DNA of 35,682 nucleotides from Candidatus Methanophagales archaeon (lineage in GTDB: Archaea > Halobacteriota > Syntropharchaeia > Alkanophagales > Methanospirareceae). The notes beneath the pieces are model-generated. The model was not told where the DNA came from, did not search any database, and worked only from the letters and a program-made list of their open reading frames with translations. Positions within the stretch are counted from its first letter, which is position 1, and every line of letters starts with the position of its first letter. Position numbers and translations under genes: made by a program. Location: the NCBI GenBank assembly GCA_025435355.1, contig JANJFQ010000007.1, positions 1 through 35,682 of the forward strand. The letters are read 5' to 3'. Shown in pieces: positions 1 through 10,393 of the stretch.

Positions 1-306
1 TCCATCAACGGTGATCTCTTCCGTCGTGAGTTGCAGAACCGTGCCATCGGGTTTCATGACAGAGACTTCGGGTACAGATGCCACATCAAATAATATGTGC
101 TCGTAGGGGTGTCCCCACATTATATACACCGTCTTTGTTTCTCCAAGCTCTGCTGTGTAGTCTTCGGGTGTCACATCCCATACGGTATCCTCACTATCAC
201 TTGGGAAGACCATCGTAAAATGCGCACTTGCCATCCCAACTGCACTCGCAAGGAATATCCCTACTAAAAGAATAGTCGCTATCGTAGCTGCTTTTTTTCC
301 TTTCAT
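1..306 (-). CDS. Secreted DUF4198/NikM-like protein, N-terminal part (runs off window start)
   Basis: Own translation of the reverse strand from ATG at 306: MKGKKAATIATILLVGIFLASAVGMASAHFTMVFPSDSEDTVWDVTPEDYTAELGETKTVYIMWGHPYEHILFDVASVPEVSVMKPDG...; signal peptide, His right after the signal, GGAGGTG ribosome-binding site upstream. Confidence 0.7.
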   Translation of the reverse strand, partial: MKGKKAATIATILLVGIFLASAVGMASAHFTMVFPSDSEDTVWDVTPEDYTAELGETKTVYIMWGHPYEHILFDVASVPEVSVMKPDGTVLQLTTEEITVDG

Positions 307-491
307 CTTCTTTTTTCACCTCCTTTTGTTTTTAATATTTACTTTCTTAATGAAAATATTTTTTGCTATTTAAAAGCTTTTTGGTTTTATTTTGCTTCAG
401 CCTTATGCTAAATTTATTTTACGATTGTATTCTTATAAATTTATTATTCACACAAACCTCTGCGTTTAATTGCAAAAACTACCTATCATTT

Positions 492-2606
492 TCATCCCGG
501 AACAGCCTGCAAATCATTCGATATGCTTCGCTCTCGCTCCTGAATGACAATATCACGCACTGCCTGCGATGTTAAATCCGCGATGGGATAATATTTTCCT
601 ACCGAATAGCTTGCTATGTCTCTGCAATATCCAAGCTGCATTTGTACGAATGAGTTATTAATTACTTCGGTATCAATCACAATCACGTGTATACCCTTAG
701 CTCGTGCTTGCTCAGCGAGCGCTAATAATTCCTTCTTAATGTCTTCATTTGACCCAGAGCAAACATTTGCGCGACCGTCAGATATTAACAGTAAGATAGG
801 TATCACTTCTTCATCCTTCTGCTTCTCAGTCATCAGAAGATTTAATCCTCTTTCCAGACCTGCTGATAGCGGTGTTCTTCCGCCGGTTGGCAGTTCCTTC
901 AATCTTTTATATGCCAAATCCACACTTGAACATAGAGGAAGCAACACATCTGCCTGGTTACCTTTAAACGCAACCATTCCAACCTTGTCTCTTTGTTGAT
1001 ACGAATCCAGTAACAAAGAGAGAACGGCACCTTTTGCACTCTCCATCCTTCGATTCGCACCCATTGAACCCGAGGCATCCACAACAAACATCGTTGCTGT
1101 TGACGCTTTCCCTACACGAATCTTCTCTCGTATATCCTGAGCTTTTACAACAACAGCTAAATCAGAATCAACCCGTCTCTCTTTCTGATATGGAGCTGCT
1201 ACACGTATCGTAGCATCAAGCGCAACATCCTTTATTTCTCCTTTCGGGAATCCATAGCGCACATACTTCCCGTTATTGCGAAGAGAGAGTGTGGGAATCC
1301 TTCTTCCGGATATCTTCCTGCGATAAGTTCTATCTTTATTTTGTTTTTGCCTTACCGCTCTTGTATCAATTGCGTCGCCAATACCAAAAACAGATTCTTT
1401 TTGCTGCGGTTCTTTTATATCCTCATTTTCATTTGGAGTTCCTGGATTTTCCGAATCTTGGTGCTCATTTTTATGCTGGTGCTCACCCTTTTCCTTCTTT
1501 TCTCTTTTCTCTTCCCTTTCTTTCCTTTGCTGCTGCTTATTCTCTTCTTTATCCCTTTCATGTTGCTTTTTTGTCTCTGACATCATATCATCGAGTTTTT
1601 CTGTATCCAAACTTGGCGGCTCAAATGGCTTTCTGCGCATTCTGTGCGGAAGTGCTAATTCCATCGCCTCTTTTATGTCCTCAAAAGTGACTTTTTTTCT
1701 GCTATCAAATGCAGCAATCGTTTTTGCCGCTCTATTTATAACGATTTCTGCTCTGTGTGTCTTGACACCGAGTTTAATGCACGTATCTGCCATCAGATTT
1801 AACAAATCATCGCTAATCTCCACCTCATTAACTATCTGTTTCGCTTGCACAATTTTCTCTCTCAACTCTTTTTGTTTTTCCTCGAATTTCTCTTCGAACT
1901 CTCCCGTGCCCCTTTCAAAACTTTCTACAAGCTTCACTATTTCTACCCTTTTATCCGCATCATCTATACTTTCTACACTTGCTTGTAGACCAAATCTATC
2001 CAGGAGTTGAGGTCTGAGCTCGCCTTCCTCAGGGTTCATTGTTCCAACCAGGATGAATTTAGAGGGATGAGAAACCGAAACACCTTCTCTCTCGACAACG
2101 TTTATTGACATCGCAGCCGAATCCAAAATGACATCGGCAACGTGGTCATCTAAAAGATTTACCTCGTCAATATAGAGAATGCCTCTATTTGCAGCAGCTA
2201 ATATCCCTGGCTCCAGCGCCTTTATTCCTTCTTTTATTGCCTTTTCAACGTCTATTGAACCCACGACCCTGTCCTCGGTCGCACCGAGCGGAAGGTCTAT
2301 GACCCACGTCCTTCGCCTTATAGCGTTCGGATTTTCACCATTCGATTTTTTAGCGTAACATAGGTCGCACATCTCACGCTCGTCATAAGGATTGCAATTG
2401 AAGGGACAGCCATTAACCACTTCAATTTCTGGTAGCAGTTCTGCAAGAGCACGAACAGCAGTGGACTTCGCGGTTCCTTTCTCTCCCCTTATAAGCACTC
2501 CGCCTATACGTGGGTTAATGGCATTCAAAATCAACGCCTTCTTCATCTTCTCCTGCCCTACAATTGCCGTAAACGGTAATAGCTCCCTTCTAATGTGGTG
2601 TGTCAT
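492..2606 (-). CDS. Mg/Co-chelatase motor subunit, ChlI (AAA+) - ChlD (VWA) fusion
   Basis: 704 aa; Walker [47 protein letters not shown], acidic/Gln-rich linker, [23 protein letters not shown]. Confidence 0.93.
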   Translation of the reverse strand: MTHHIRRELLPFTAIVGQEKMKKALILNAINPRIGGVLIRGEKGTAKSTAVRALAELLPEIEVVNGCPFNCNPYDEREMCDLCYAKKSNGENPNAIRRRTWVIDLPLGATEDRVVGSIDVEKAIKEGIKALEPGILAAANRGILYIDEVNLLDDHVADVILDSAAMSINVVEREGVSVSHPSKFILVGTMNPEEGELRPQLLDRFGLQASVESIDDADKRVEIVKLVESFERGTGEFEEKFEEKQKELREKIVQAKQIVNEVEISDDLLNLMADTCIKLGVKTHRAEIVINRAAKTIAAFDSRKKVTFEDIKEAMELALPHRMRRKPFEPPSLDTEKLDDMMSETKKQHERDKEENKQQQRKEREEKREKKEKGEHQHKNEHQDSENPGTPNENEDIKEPQQKESVFGIGDAIDTRAVRQKQNKDRTYRRKISGRRIPTLSLRNNGKYVRYGFPKGEIKDVALDATIRVAAPYQKERRVDSDLAVVVKAQDIREKIRVGKASTATMFVVDASGSMGANRRMESAKGAVLSLLLDSYQQRDKVGMVAFKGNQADVLLPLCSSVDLAYKRLKELPTGGRTPLSAGLERGLNLLMTEKQKDEEVIPILLLISDGRANVCSGSNEDIKKELLALAEQARAKGIHVIVIDTEVINNSFVQMQLGYCRDIASYSVGKYYPIADLTSQAVRDIVIQERERSISNDLQAVPG

Positions 2607-2760
2607 TATCTCACCTTTTCCTTTATTCCACTCTTTAATTTATAACTATTTAAAATAATATAACAATATTGATGCTATATAAGTTTTTCTATATTGATTT
2701 TAGTATCTCTAAAAAGCTAAATTTATCGTTTTTTATTAAAAAAATCTTTTCTTTAAACAT

Positions 2761-3732
2761 TTAAATTATCAGTAATACTATTATGAATAACACGTCTATG
2801 ACAAGCGTAGTTGCAGCATTTACCGCAACAGTTTTGCTTCCCAACTTGGGACCAAACAGCGATACATGCAATGGCAATGAATGTTTTACAAATCTCGTTG
2901 AGAATGATACTACTGTGCCTAATAATAAGGCGATTAACACTCCTTTTGTCGTTATTAGCCCTTTATCCAGAAGGCTGCCTGCAAGGATTAACCCGGAATA
3001 AGTGTTCACAGTCTCAGTTGCGCTGATTAGAACGACTTCGCTTTCCAATCCCAAAATGTTTGTGAACGGTTCCAAAATTGTAGAAAATGAATCGAAAAAG
3101 TTCAGCTCCATCGCCACGGATACCAGAAACAAAGTGATGAACATCGTGGGCACGATCCTTTTGAGCATTTTGTAGGTGCTCTTGACGCTTTTATTCAATG
3201 CACTTCTATTATCCTCAACCGGAGCATTATCATGATTGGTGGATAACCGGGATTTGGATGAGAAGGTTTTTGCATCTTTTAGCCATAGCCTCGCAAGGAA
3301 TATTCCAAAACACGTTTTTAAGAATGCTGCAAGCCCCACGAGGCACACATAGATTGAACCGGCAGTGAGACCGAGAATGGGAATCACTACGGGCATGAAA
3401 AACGGTAAGAGGTGAGAGAGGATGCTTGGAAAAGAACTGATTAACGTGGTTGCGATTACCTCTCGCTCAGAAATCATTTTCTCGTTCAGTCCATCAGATA
3501 GCATGGAGTAACCTGCGGTAGTGCTAAACGTGCACGTTACCACCGAGAGAGCCGATAACGTGCTGATATTCGCTTTACTGGAAAGAGGTTTGATTAGCCC
3601 GTCAAACTTTTTCATCAGCCCGATGTTAACTGCGAAACTCGTTACAAAGATGCCTATGGCTATGACTGGAACAATTTTTGCCACCCAGTAAAGAGCATAT
3701 ATCAAAGAAGTATGCATAATATAGCTAATCAT
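2761..3732 (-). CDS. Polytopic membrane protein, nucleoside-recognition/Gate-domain family
   Basis: 323 aa, multiple hydrophobic helices; FSTTAGYSMLSDGLNEKMISEREVIATTLISSFPSILSHLLPFFMPVVIPILG resembles Gate-domain proteins. Confidence 0.6.
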   Translation of the reverse strand: MISYIMHTSLIYALYWVAKIVPVIAIGIFVTSFAVNIGLMKKFDGLIKPLSSKANISTLSALSVVTCTFSTTAGYSMLSDGLNEKMISEREVIATTLISSFPSILSHLLPFFMPVVIPILGLTAGSIYVCLVGLAAFLKTCFGIFLARLWLKDAKTFSSKSRLSTNHDNAPVEDNRSALNKSVKSTYKMLKRIVPTMFITLFLVSVAMELNFFDSFSTILEPFTNILGLESEVVLISATETVNTYSGLILAGSLLDKGLITTKGVLIALLLGTVVSFSTRFVKHSLPLHVSLFGPKLGSKTVAVNAATTLVIDVLFIIVLLII

Positions 3733-3803
3733 TTACTTTGCAATTACTCCTAATACCACCAGCATAGACGTTTTTTCCAGCGAAGAGAGTCTATTTCATA
3801 TCT

Positions 3804-6800
3804 TCACCTTTTTAAAGAATCAACTTCTTTCCACTCCTTTTGTATGTCTTTCACCTTTGCCTCCAATACCTTGACATCCTCCATCGTCATCACATCTATC
3901 GCCCCTCCTTGAAAATCTCCTTTTACCTCGCCCATCTTCTCTTCTATCCATCCTTCCATCTCAAGGTATGCACTCTTCAAACCTTCAATCACCTCTTCGT
4001 CTGCGTCCCATAGCCCACGCTCATAAGCTTCTAACAACCTCCTTCCAATCTCCTCAAGCGCCCATGGATTATTCTCCTCAAAGAACTCCCTCATTTCTTT
4101 ATCTAAAACGAACGTCCTTGCAATGTCATCGAATATCCAGTCATCTACCTCCTGCGTTGTCGCTTCCCAACCGTAAACTCTTCCTATTCGTTTTGATATG
4201 TCCCCTGCACCTTTGTATCCATGACGCTTCATCCCTTCTATCCACTTTGGATTCAGCAACTTTGTTCGAACGACCCTTCTCATCTCGTCTGCAAGGCTTC
4301 TTACTTCTATCTTATCCTGGTCTCTCGTATCACCGTAATATGCTGAAACGTCATGTCCCGAGATCTCTCTTGCAGCAGTTGTGAGTCCCCCGTGCGTTCC
4401 AAAGTAGCAACAACAGCCGCATAGATCGTATTCATCTGTAACTGTCTTATTGAACGTCAAATCAACGGTTTTAAGCTGTGATACAAAACTATCGTGCGCT
4501 TCAACACCAAAATTGTTTTTCCCGTAGGCATATCCGTTCCAATGCACGAAGACATCCGATAAATCCTTCTCCTCTTTCCATGCCGATGCATATACCGCCA
4601 AATTCACACCATTACCATACGTGCCTGGCTTACTTGCGAATATACGTGCAAATTCAGTCCCATTTTCAGTCGTATTTTCACTGCGCATGTTCTCCAATGC
4701 CAGTGCATGCTTTCTCAAATAGTTCTTTTCTATTGGCTCATCAAGCATTGCGACCTCCTGTATCGCCTCGTCTAAAAGTTCGATGCAATTGTAAAAGCAA
4801 TCTCTCGTAATCCCACTCACCCTTACCGTAACGTCTATTCTTGGGCGACCGAACTCTTCCAAAGGAATTACCCTGTATCCTTTTACCCTGCCATCTTTCC
4901 AGACAGGCTCTACACCGATTAGATGCAGTATCTGTGCGAGCTGCTCTCCATCTGTCCACATGACGTCGGATGCCATCCAATACATTGCGATGTTTTCTGG
5001 GATCTTTCCGTTCTCCGCCTCATATTTCCTTACCACACCATCTGCAAGTCGCTTACCAATCTGCCATGCAGCCTTTGTTGGGATTTTGAAAGGGTCGAGG
5101 GAATAAAAGTTCCTGCCAGTTGGAAGTATATCGGGCTTACCCCTTGTTATGAGCCCGGAAGGTCCTGGTTCGACGTATCCTGCATCAAATCCGTGGAACA
5201 AACCACCCATCTCATCCGATGCGTCTATCCTTGAAGAAATATCCATTACCTTTTCCCTCAGCAGAGAAAGCTTATTTTCATTTCTTTTCTTCAATCTATC
5301 GCCTAATATCCTATTCGCTACTTCTAAAGGCTCTTCTTCAGATAAGAAAGCAGAAATAAAATCCTTTGCAATGCCATCTACCTCGGCTAAAAACTCGCTT
5401 TCTGCCTCTGAAGGCTGAATATCGAGTCCCATAAGCACAAAAATCAATTTCCTCAGCTCGGAATCGTGTCTCAGTATCGAATTGATGAACTCAACCTTTT
5501 TATCACCTTCCGGAACTTCTCCAAATATGTGCATTCCATCAGGAATCTGCGTGTTGTATATGCGAGTGATAGCCTCATGTGCAATTTCTATTATTTTCTC
5601 AAAGGAATACCCATTCTCTAACCTTTTATCAAGTCTTATCTCCTCTGATAGTTTCGTTTTCCTTATCAAATCAATAATAATGTGCTCCAGGGCATGTGCT
5701 CTTGCCTTGTCCGACGTTTTTGTCCTGTTATATTCAGCAATATGGTCTTCAAGCTCCTTTAAATCGCCATACAAACCACTTCCGGTCATAACGGTTTGCA
5801 TGTGGTCTATGAGCGTTGCATAACTTCTTCTCTTTGCGATTGTCCCTTCCGGTGGATTATCAGAGTTATATATGTATAGGTGGGGCAAATTTCCGATAGC
5901 AATGTCGGGGTAGCAGCTTTCTGAAAGTGCAACAGATTTCCCGGGCAAGAATTCCAGGTTTCCATGCGTTCCTACATGGATAATCACATCAGCGCCGAAC
6001 GTGGTTTCCAGGTAATGATAGGTTGCGAGATATTGATGAGGAGGAGGCACTTCCGGGTCGTGAAGTATCTTGCATACCTGTCCATCACATCTTGACCCCG
6101 CACAGCCTCGCTTCGGCTGCACGCACACCACTGCACTTCCATATCGAACGCCGGTTATCACGATTTTACCATTGTAAACCATTGCTGCACCTGGTGGATT
6201 GCCCCAGGCTTCACACGTCCTTTCCTTTACTTTTTGAGCAAGCGTATCAAACCATTTTTCATAATCAGCCTTGCTTATCAGCGCGAGTGCACCGCCCTTA
6301 TCCACGATTTCATCCACGGTTGTCCATCTGAACTCAGAAATTGCTTTACGATCCATAATGGTTTCAACGAGTTCTTTTCCACTCTCCGGAGGTTCGACTG
6401 AATATCCCGCCTCTTTCATCTTTTCCAATATCCTCGCTACACTTTCCAGGGTATCAAGATGTGAACCGCTTCCCACTGTTGCCTCAACGCTTGCACAGGG
6501 ATTGTTGTGGAGGATGAATGCAACTCTTCTCTCGGATTTTGGTTTATCTTTTAGCGCTATCCATTTCTTCACCCTATTCACGATCTTGTTTACCCTTTCT
6601 TCTATCTGCGTATGCCGCTCAAATTCGTTATCTCTTCTTGACGCTCCGATAATTATCGGTTCGATTACGCCCTCTAATTCCGGCATCGCAACACTCCAGC
6701 CAACTTCCATGCTGCTTAATCCTTGACTATCTGCTCTCCATTCTTCTTCTGTGCTGTGGTATGCCATCAGTGGGTGGAACATCGGAACATCGAGTTTCTT

Positions 6801-7550
6801 CACTGCATTTACAGAGTCTTCATTGCTCCCAATATGGAATACCGATTGAAGGTTTATGAGTGCATCTACCCTGCTCATAAAGAATGCTTCAACGACTTCA
6901 CTGCTCGATTTAGCACCTAATTCTTTATCACCCGATCCATAGCAGAAGGCAGGAATTACATCAAACTCCTTTTCCAAGTCACGAATTAAGACATTCACGA
7001 TCTCAAGGTCTCTGTTCGTCCAATATGTACGAAAGAAGAGAATACCAACCTTGTGTTTATGCCGCGACGGTTTATACCATGCGAAATAGTCCTCTATGCT
7101 CTCGAAAGCAGTTTCGGCATCAGGATGATAGAATCCCTGCCACATCGTCTCCTTCGGATTCTCGTATTTATAATCCAGACCTAAAACCTCTTTCCCGATG
7201 TATCTTAGCATATTCTTTATGTTCTCTGCCCCGCCATATACATGGTAGGCATTGACCGTTGCGACGACCTCTAAGGAAACGTTTGAAAGCGACCAGAAGG
7301 ATGAATCATGCCCAAAAGAGATCGTTGGCACATCATTATTCAGTCTCTCAACTATCTCATCCCAATGTCCCTCATTTGATGGATGTAAGAGGATGACGTC
7401 CGCCTGCCCAAAAGATTTTATGCAGTCCTTTCGCTTCTTCTCTTCGTCCACATCATGTGTAGACCATGCGTTTAATTCTACTCCGAGCTCCTTACTTGCC
7501 TCAATTAAAAGAGGCTTATCACTTCCCCACGTTACTGCCGTTACCTTCAT
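3804..7550 (-). CDS. cobN: CobN/BchH-family chelatase large subunit (paralog 1)
   Basis: 1248 aa; HVGTHGNLEFLPGKSVALSESCYPDIAIGNLPHLYIYNSDNPPEGTIAKRRSYATLIDHM, LLNPKWIEGMKRHGYKGAGDI are CobN hallmarks. Confidence 0.93.
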   Translation of the reverse strand: MKVTAVTWGSDKPLLIEASKELGVELNAWSTHDVDEEKKRKDCIKSFGQADVILLHPSNEGHWDEIVERLNNDVPTISFGHDSSFWSLSNVSLEVVATVNAYHVYGGAENIKNMLRYIGKEVLGLDYKYENPKETMWQGFYHPDAETAFESIEDYFAWYKPSRHKHKVGILFFRTYWTNRDLEIVNVLIRDLEKEFDVIPAFCYGSGDKELGAKSSSEVVEAFFMSRVDALINLQSVFHIGSNEDSVNAVKKLDVPMFHPLMAYHSTEEEWRADSQGLSSMEVGWSVAMPELEGVIEPIIIGASRRDNEFERHTQIEERVNKIVNRVKKWIALKDKPKSERRVAFILHNNPCASVEATVGSGSHLDTLESVARILEKMKEAGYSVEPPESGKELVETIMDRKAISEFRWTTVDEIVDKGGALALISKADYEKWFDTLAQKVKERTCEAWGNPPGAAMVYNGKIVITGVRYGSAVVCVQPKRGCAGSRCDGQVCKILHDPEVPPPHQYLATYHYLETTFGADVIIHVGTHGNLEFLPGKSVALSESCYPDIAIGNLPHLYIYNSDNPPEGTIAKRRSYATLIDHMQTVMTGSGLYGDLKELEDHIAEYNRTKTSDKARAHALEHIIIDLIRKTKLSEEIRLDKRLENGYSFEKIIEIAHEAITRIYNTQIPDGMHIFGEVPEGDKKVEFINSILRHDSELRKLIFVLMGLDIQPSEAESEFLAEVDGIAKDFISAFLSEEEPLEVANRILGDRLKKRNENKLSLLREKVMDISSRIDASDEMGGLFHGFDAGYVEPGPSGLITRGKPDILPTGRNFYSLDPFKIPTKAAWQIGKRLADGVVRKYEAENGKIPENIAMYWMASDVMWTDGEQLAQILHLIGVEPVWKDGRVKGYRVIPLEEFGRPRIDVTVRVSGITRDCFYNCIELLDEAIQEVAMLDEPIEKNYLRKHALALENMRSENTTENGTEFARIFASKPGTYGNGVNLAVYASAWKEEKDLSDVFVHWNGYAYGKNNFGVEAHDSFVSQLKTVDLTFNKTVTDEYDLCGCCCYFGTHGGLTTAAREISGHDVSAYYGDTRDQDKIEVRSLADEMRRVVRTKLLNPKWIEGMKRHGYKGAGDISKRIGRVYGWEATTQEVDDWIFDDIARTFVLDKEMREFFEENNPWALEEIGRRLLEAYERGLWDADEEVIEGLKSAYLEMEGWIEEKMGEVKGDFQGGAIDVMTMEDVKVLEAKVKDIQKEWKEVDSLKR

Positions 7551-7676
7551 TTTTCATACCACCTCTTATTTTATATACACTATTTTATAAAAATATTGTT
7601 TATTTTATATCTTTTATGATATTAAAATTCCCAAAAAGTTATATTTTAATATATACATATTATAAACAATAGGAGG

Positions 7677-8567
7677 ATGAAAAGATTGGAATATTCTATT
7701 GAAACGCATGACCTAACGAAGAAGTTCGCATTGCAAAAAGGATTTACCGAGTTTCTCATGCATCCCTTTAGAAAAGATGAGATAACGGCGGTAGAGAAGG
7801 TGAACATAAGGATTGGAAAAGGTGAATTGTTTGGTATTCTCGGACCAAATGGAGCTGGCAAGACCACGCTAATAAAGTTATTATGCACGCTGATTTTACC
7901 CACAGAAGGAATTGCATACGTAAACGGGTATAACATCGCTGAAGATAGTGGAGATGTCCGCGAATCTATTGGTTTCATTACTACCGATGAACGAAGTTTC
8001 TACTGGCGGCTCACCGGGCGGCAAAACCTTAAATTTTTCGCTTCTCTCCACAATTTTTATTCTTATGATGCACAAAAAAAAGTAGATGAGCTATTAAATA
8101 TTGTTGGTTTAAAAAATAGAGCAGATGATAGGTTTCTAAGTTATTCCACCGGAATGAAACAACGAATGGCTATTGCAAGAGGGCTGTTGAACAATCCGGA
8201 AGTTGTGTTTATGGACGAACCAACTAAGGGTTTGGACCCAAGAACGGCACAAAATTTACGGGGATTTGTTAAAGAGCGTATCGTAAAGGAGCAGGGAAAA
8301 ACGGTTTTTCTCTCGACACACCACCTTGGCGAGGCAGAGCAATTATGCGACAGGATTGCGATTATTGACGAAGGCGAAATAAGGGTGATTGGGAGTCCCG
8401 AAGAGCTGAAAAGTACGTTGGACAAAACCAACCCCACATTAGATGACGTGTTCTTACATTACACAGGCAAAGAGTTCAAAGAAGAAGGAACACCAAAACA
8501 GCCTTACTTAGGACGTAGAAGGATGATGCATGGAGGACATGGAAGGCTTGGAGGGATGATGCATTGA
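7677..8567 (+). CDS. ABC-2-type transporter ATP-binding protein (DrrA/NodI-like) with His/Met-rich C-terminal tail
   Basis: 296 aa; GPNGAGKTTLIKLL, YSTGMKQRMAIARGLLNNPEVVFMDEPTKGLDPRTA; tail GRRRMMHGGHGRLGGMMH. The start may be slightly downstream, because AGGAGG abuts the listed ATG. Confidence 0.92.
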   Translation: MKRLEYSIETHDLTKKFALQKGFTEFLMHPFRKDEITAVEKVNIRIGKGELFGILGPNGAGKTTLIKLLCTLILPTEGIAYVNGYNIAEDSGDVRESIGFITTDERSFYWRLTGRQNLKFFASLHNFYSYDAQKKVDELLNIVGLKNRADDRFLSYSTGMKQRMAIARGLLNNPEVVFMDEPTKGLDPRTAQNLRGFVKERIVKEQGKTVFLSTHHLGEAEQLCDRIAIIDEGEIRVIGSPEELKSTLDKTNPTLDDVFLHYTGKEFKEEGTPKQPYLGRRRMMHGGHGRLGGMMH

Positions 8568-8587
8568 GCGAGAAGAGGAGGAATAAG

Positions 8588-9406
8588 ATGAGTCTGGAGA
8601 TACACAAAAAAGCGTTTTCCTTTATAATAAGAGACCTTGTACTTCAAACGAGTTATAAATTCGAGTTCTTCTTGAGACTGTTCTTCATGTTTTTCTCGAT
8701 TTTGACCTTCTATTTTATTGCCAAGCTGATTGGAGGTGCGGGAGTGCACTATCTTGAACCCTACGGAGGAGATTATTTCTCCTTTGTGCTGATAGGCATA
8801 GCCTTCTCAGGGTATCTAACGACGGCGCTGAGGGGCTTTTCGGAAAGCATTCGGGGTGAGCAGATGATGGGCACATTAGAAGCAATGCTTGTAACCCCGA
8901 CTAATACCTCAACGATAATAACTTTATCTTCTCTCTGGAGTTTTATCTTCACTTCTTTTAGAGTGCTGATATATCTTTTGATTGGTGCCTTCTTGCTGGG
9001 TGTGGACATGAGTAATGCAAATCTGGTTGCTGCTATGGTTATTCTCATTCTGACAATAATATGCTTCAGCAGCATTGGCATAATCTCTGCCAGCTTCATT
9101 ATGATACTTAAAAGAGGTGACCCGATAAACATGTTATTTATGAGCACATCTGAACTCTTTGGAGGAGTGCTTTTTCCGATTACGGTTTTACCTGGGTGGC
9201 TGCAAAATGTCTCGCATATTTTGCCGATTACATATTCGCTAAGCGGGATGCGACATGCACTTTTGCAGGGATACTCACTGCATGCCCTGGCTCCAGATAT
9301 AACCGCATTGGCAGTATTCACAGTTGTGCTGGTGCCTCTGGGTTTATTGGCGTTTAAGTACGCGGTAAAAAAAGCGAAGGTGGATGGAACTATTGTTCAG
9401 TATTAG
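8588..9406 (+). CDS. ABC-2-type transporter permease
   Basis: ORF track starts at TTG 8564; ATG at 8588 has a better GAGGAGG site just upstream. Hydrophobic, ends with ABC-2 motif LFGGVLFPITVLPGWLQNVSHILPITYSLSGMRHALLQG. Confidence 0.88.
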   Translation: MSLEIHKKAFSFIIRDLVLQTSYKFEFFLRLFFMFFSILTFYFIAKLIGGAGVHYLEPYGGDYFSFVLIGIAFSGYLTTALRGFSESIRGEQMMGTLEAMLVTPTNTSTIITLSSLWSFIFTSFRVLIYLLIGAFLLGVDMSNANLVAAMVILILTIICFSSIGIISASFIMILKRGDPINMLFMSTSELFGGVLFPITVLPGWLQNVSHILPITYSLSGMRHALLQGYSLHALAPDITALAVFTVVLVPLGLLAFKYAVKKAKVDGTIVQY

Positions 9407-9437
9407 ACCAAGGGTATTTGTATAGCTCCTTTTATAT

Positions 9438-9466
9438 CCACAAGATTACACGGATTTCCACGAGAG
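9438..9466. repeat. CCACARGATTACACRGATTTYCACGAG-type dispersed intergenic sequence
   Basis: Related copies at 9534..9560 (inverted), 11401..11433 and 20294..20316. Confidence 0.55.
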
Positions 9467-9622
9467 AACAATAATAGGAATCTGGTTTCAGTGTTCCATC
9501 GGTGATTTTGTCACCTATTAACCTCCTTTTCTTGTGTTAATCTCGTGAAATCTCGTGGTTTATTACTTGCAATTTATTACGGGAATGACTATATTCTTAT
9601 GGAACCCACGTGTCTACAAGAT

Positions 9623-10393
9623 TCACACTCCACTCCTCTCAAACAGATATGCCGCAAGCAGGACAACTACAATGTCAAATACGAATAGTACTGTGAGTAT
9701 AGAGGGCAATGAGAAACTGCTTGTGCCGACCATGAAAAGCCTCAAGCCATCCACGCCATACGTTAAAGGATTGAAAACCACCATGGTTAAGAGCCACGAC
9801 GGAAGTCTCTCGATTGGAAAAAATGCACCACTCAAGAAGAATATAGGCATGACAATAAGCTCAACGATGAAACCGTATCCCTCTAAACTTTCCATCTTTG
9901 TCGCTATTGCGATTGCAAACCCTCCAAATCCGATCGCTATGAGAGCTATGACAAGCAACACACCTAAAAAATCCCAAATGCCTACATGAAGTTCGATTAT
10001 CACGCAGAAAAGGATGGTTATCAGTATTGCACGCAGAAAAGACGTTAGCATTCCCCCAATTAACTTTCCAATAACTAAAGAAACCCTTGAAACCGGTGCG
10101 ATGAGTAATTCCTTTATGACACCAAATTCCTTATCCACGATGATTGATATTCCGGACAAAGTGGATGCGAACAAAACGGTCATTGCAACTATTCCCGGTG
10201 CTAAAAACTCTGCATATCCGAGACTGCCGTATCTTACATCGAATGCAGAGCCAAGTCCAAATCCGAATGCACAAAACCAGATAAGTGGAACCGCTATTGA
10301 ACTTACTATCCTTGATTTCGCACGCAAAAACCGTATAACTTCACGATAACTGATGGCACGTATTGCCCTCAAGTCGCTCACACTAACTTCCAT
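9623..10393 (-). CDS. ABC-2-type transporter permease
   Basis: 256 aa; FFLSGAFFPIERLPSWLLTMVVFNPLTYGVDGLRLFMVG. Confidence 0.9.
   Translation of the reverse strand: MEVSVSDLRAIRAISYREVIRFLRAKSRIVSSIAVPLIWFCAFGFGLGSAFDVRYGSLGYAEFLAPGIVAMTVLFASTLSGISIIVDKEFGVIKELLIAPVSRVSLVIGKLIGGMLTSFLRAILITILFCVIIELHVGIWDFLGVLLVIALIAIGFGGFAIAIATKMESLEGYGFIVELIVMPIFFLSGAFFPIERLPSWLLTMVVFNPLTYGVDGLRLFMVGTSSFSLPSILTVLFVFDIVVVLLAAYLFERSGV

Noticed and set aside
1289-1690. Plus-strand ORFs antisense to the chelatase, CobN and PBP genes (e.g. 1289..1690, 6271..6726, 7252..7590, 22027..22461, 30287..30556)
   Set aside because: Low-complexity or composition-driven shadows of strongly supported minus-strand genes, without recognisable domains or start context.
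9501-9515. Hairpin GGTGATTTTGTCACC between convergent ABC genes as a terminator
   Set aside because: Only 5-bp stem, no clear T-run in either direction; too weak to call.
9555-9989. Plus ORF 144 aa at 9555..9989
   Set aside because: Mostly antisense to the ABC-2 permease at 9623..10393; Ser/Thr/Pro-rich shadow sequence.
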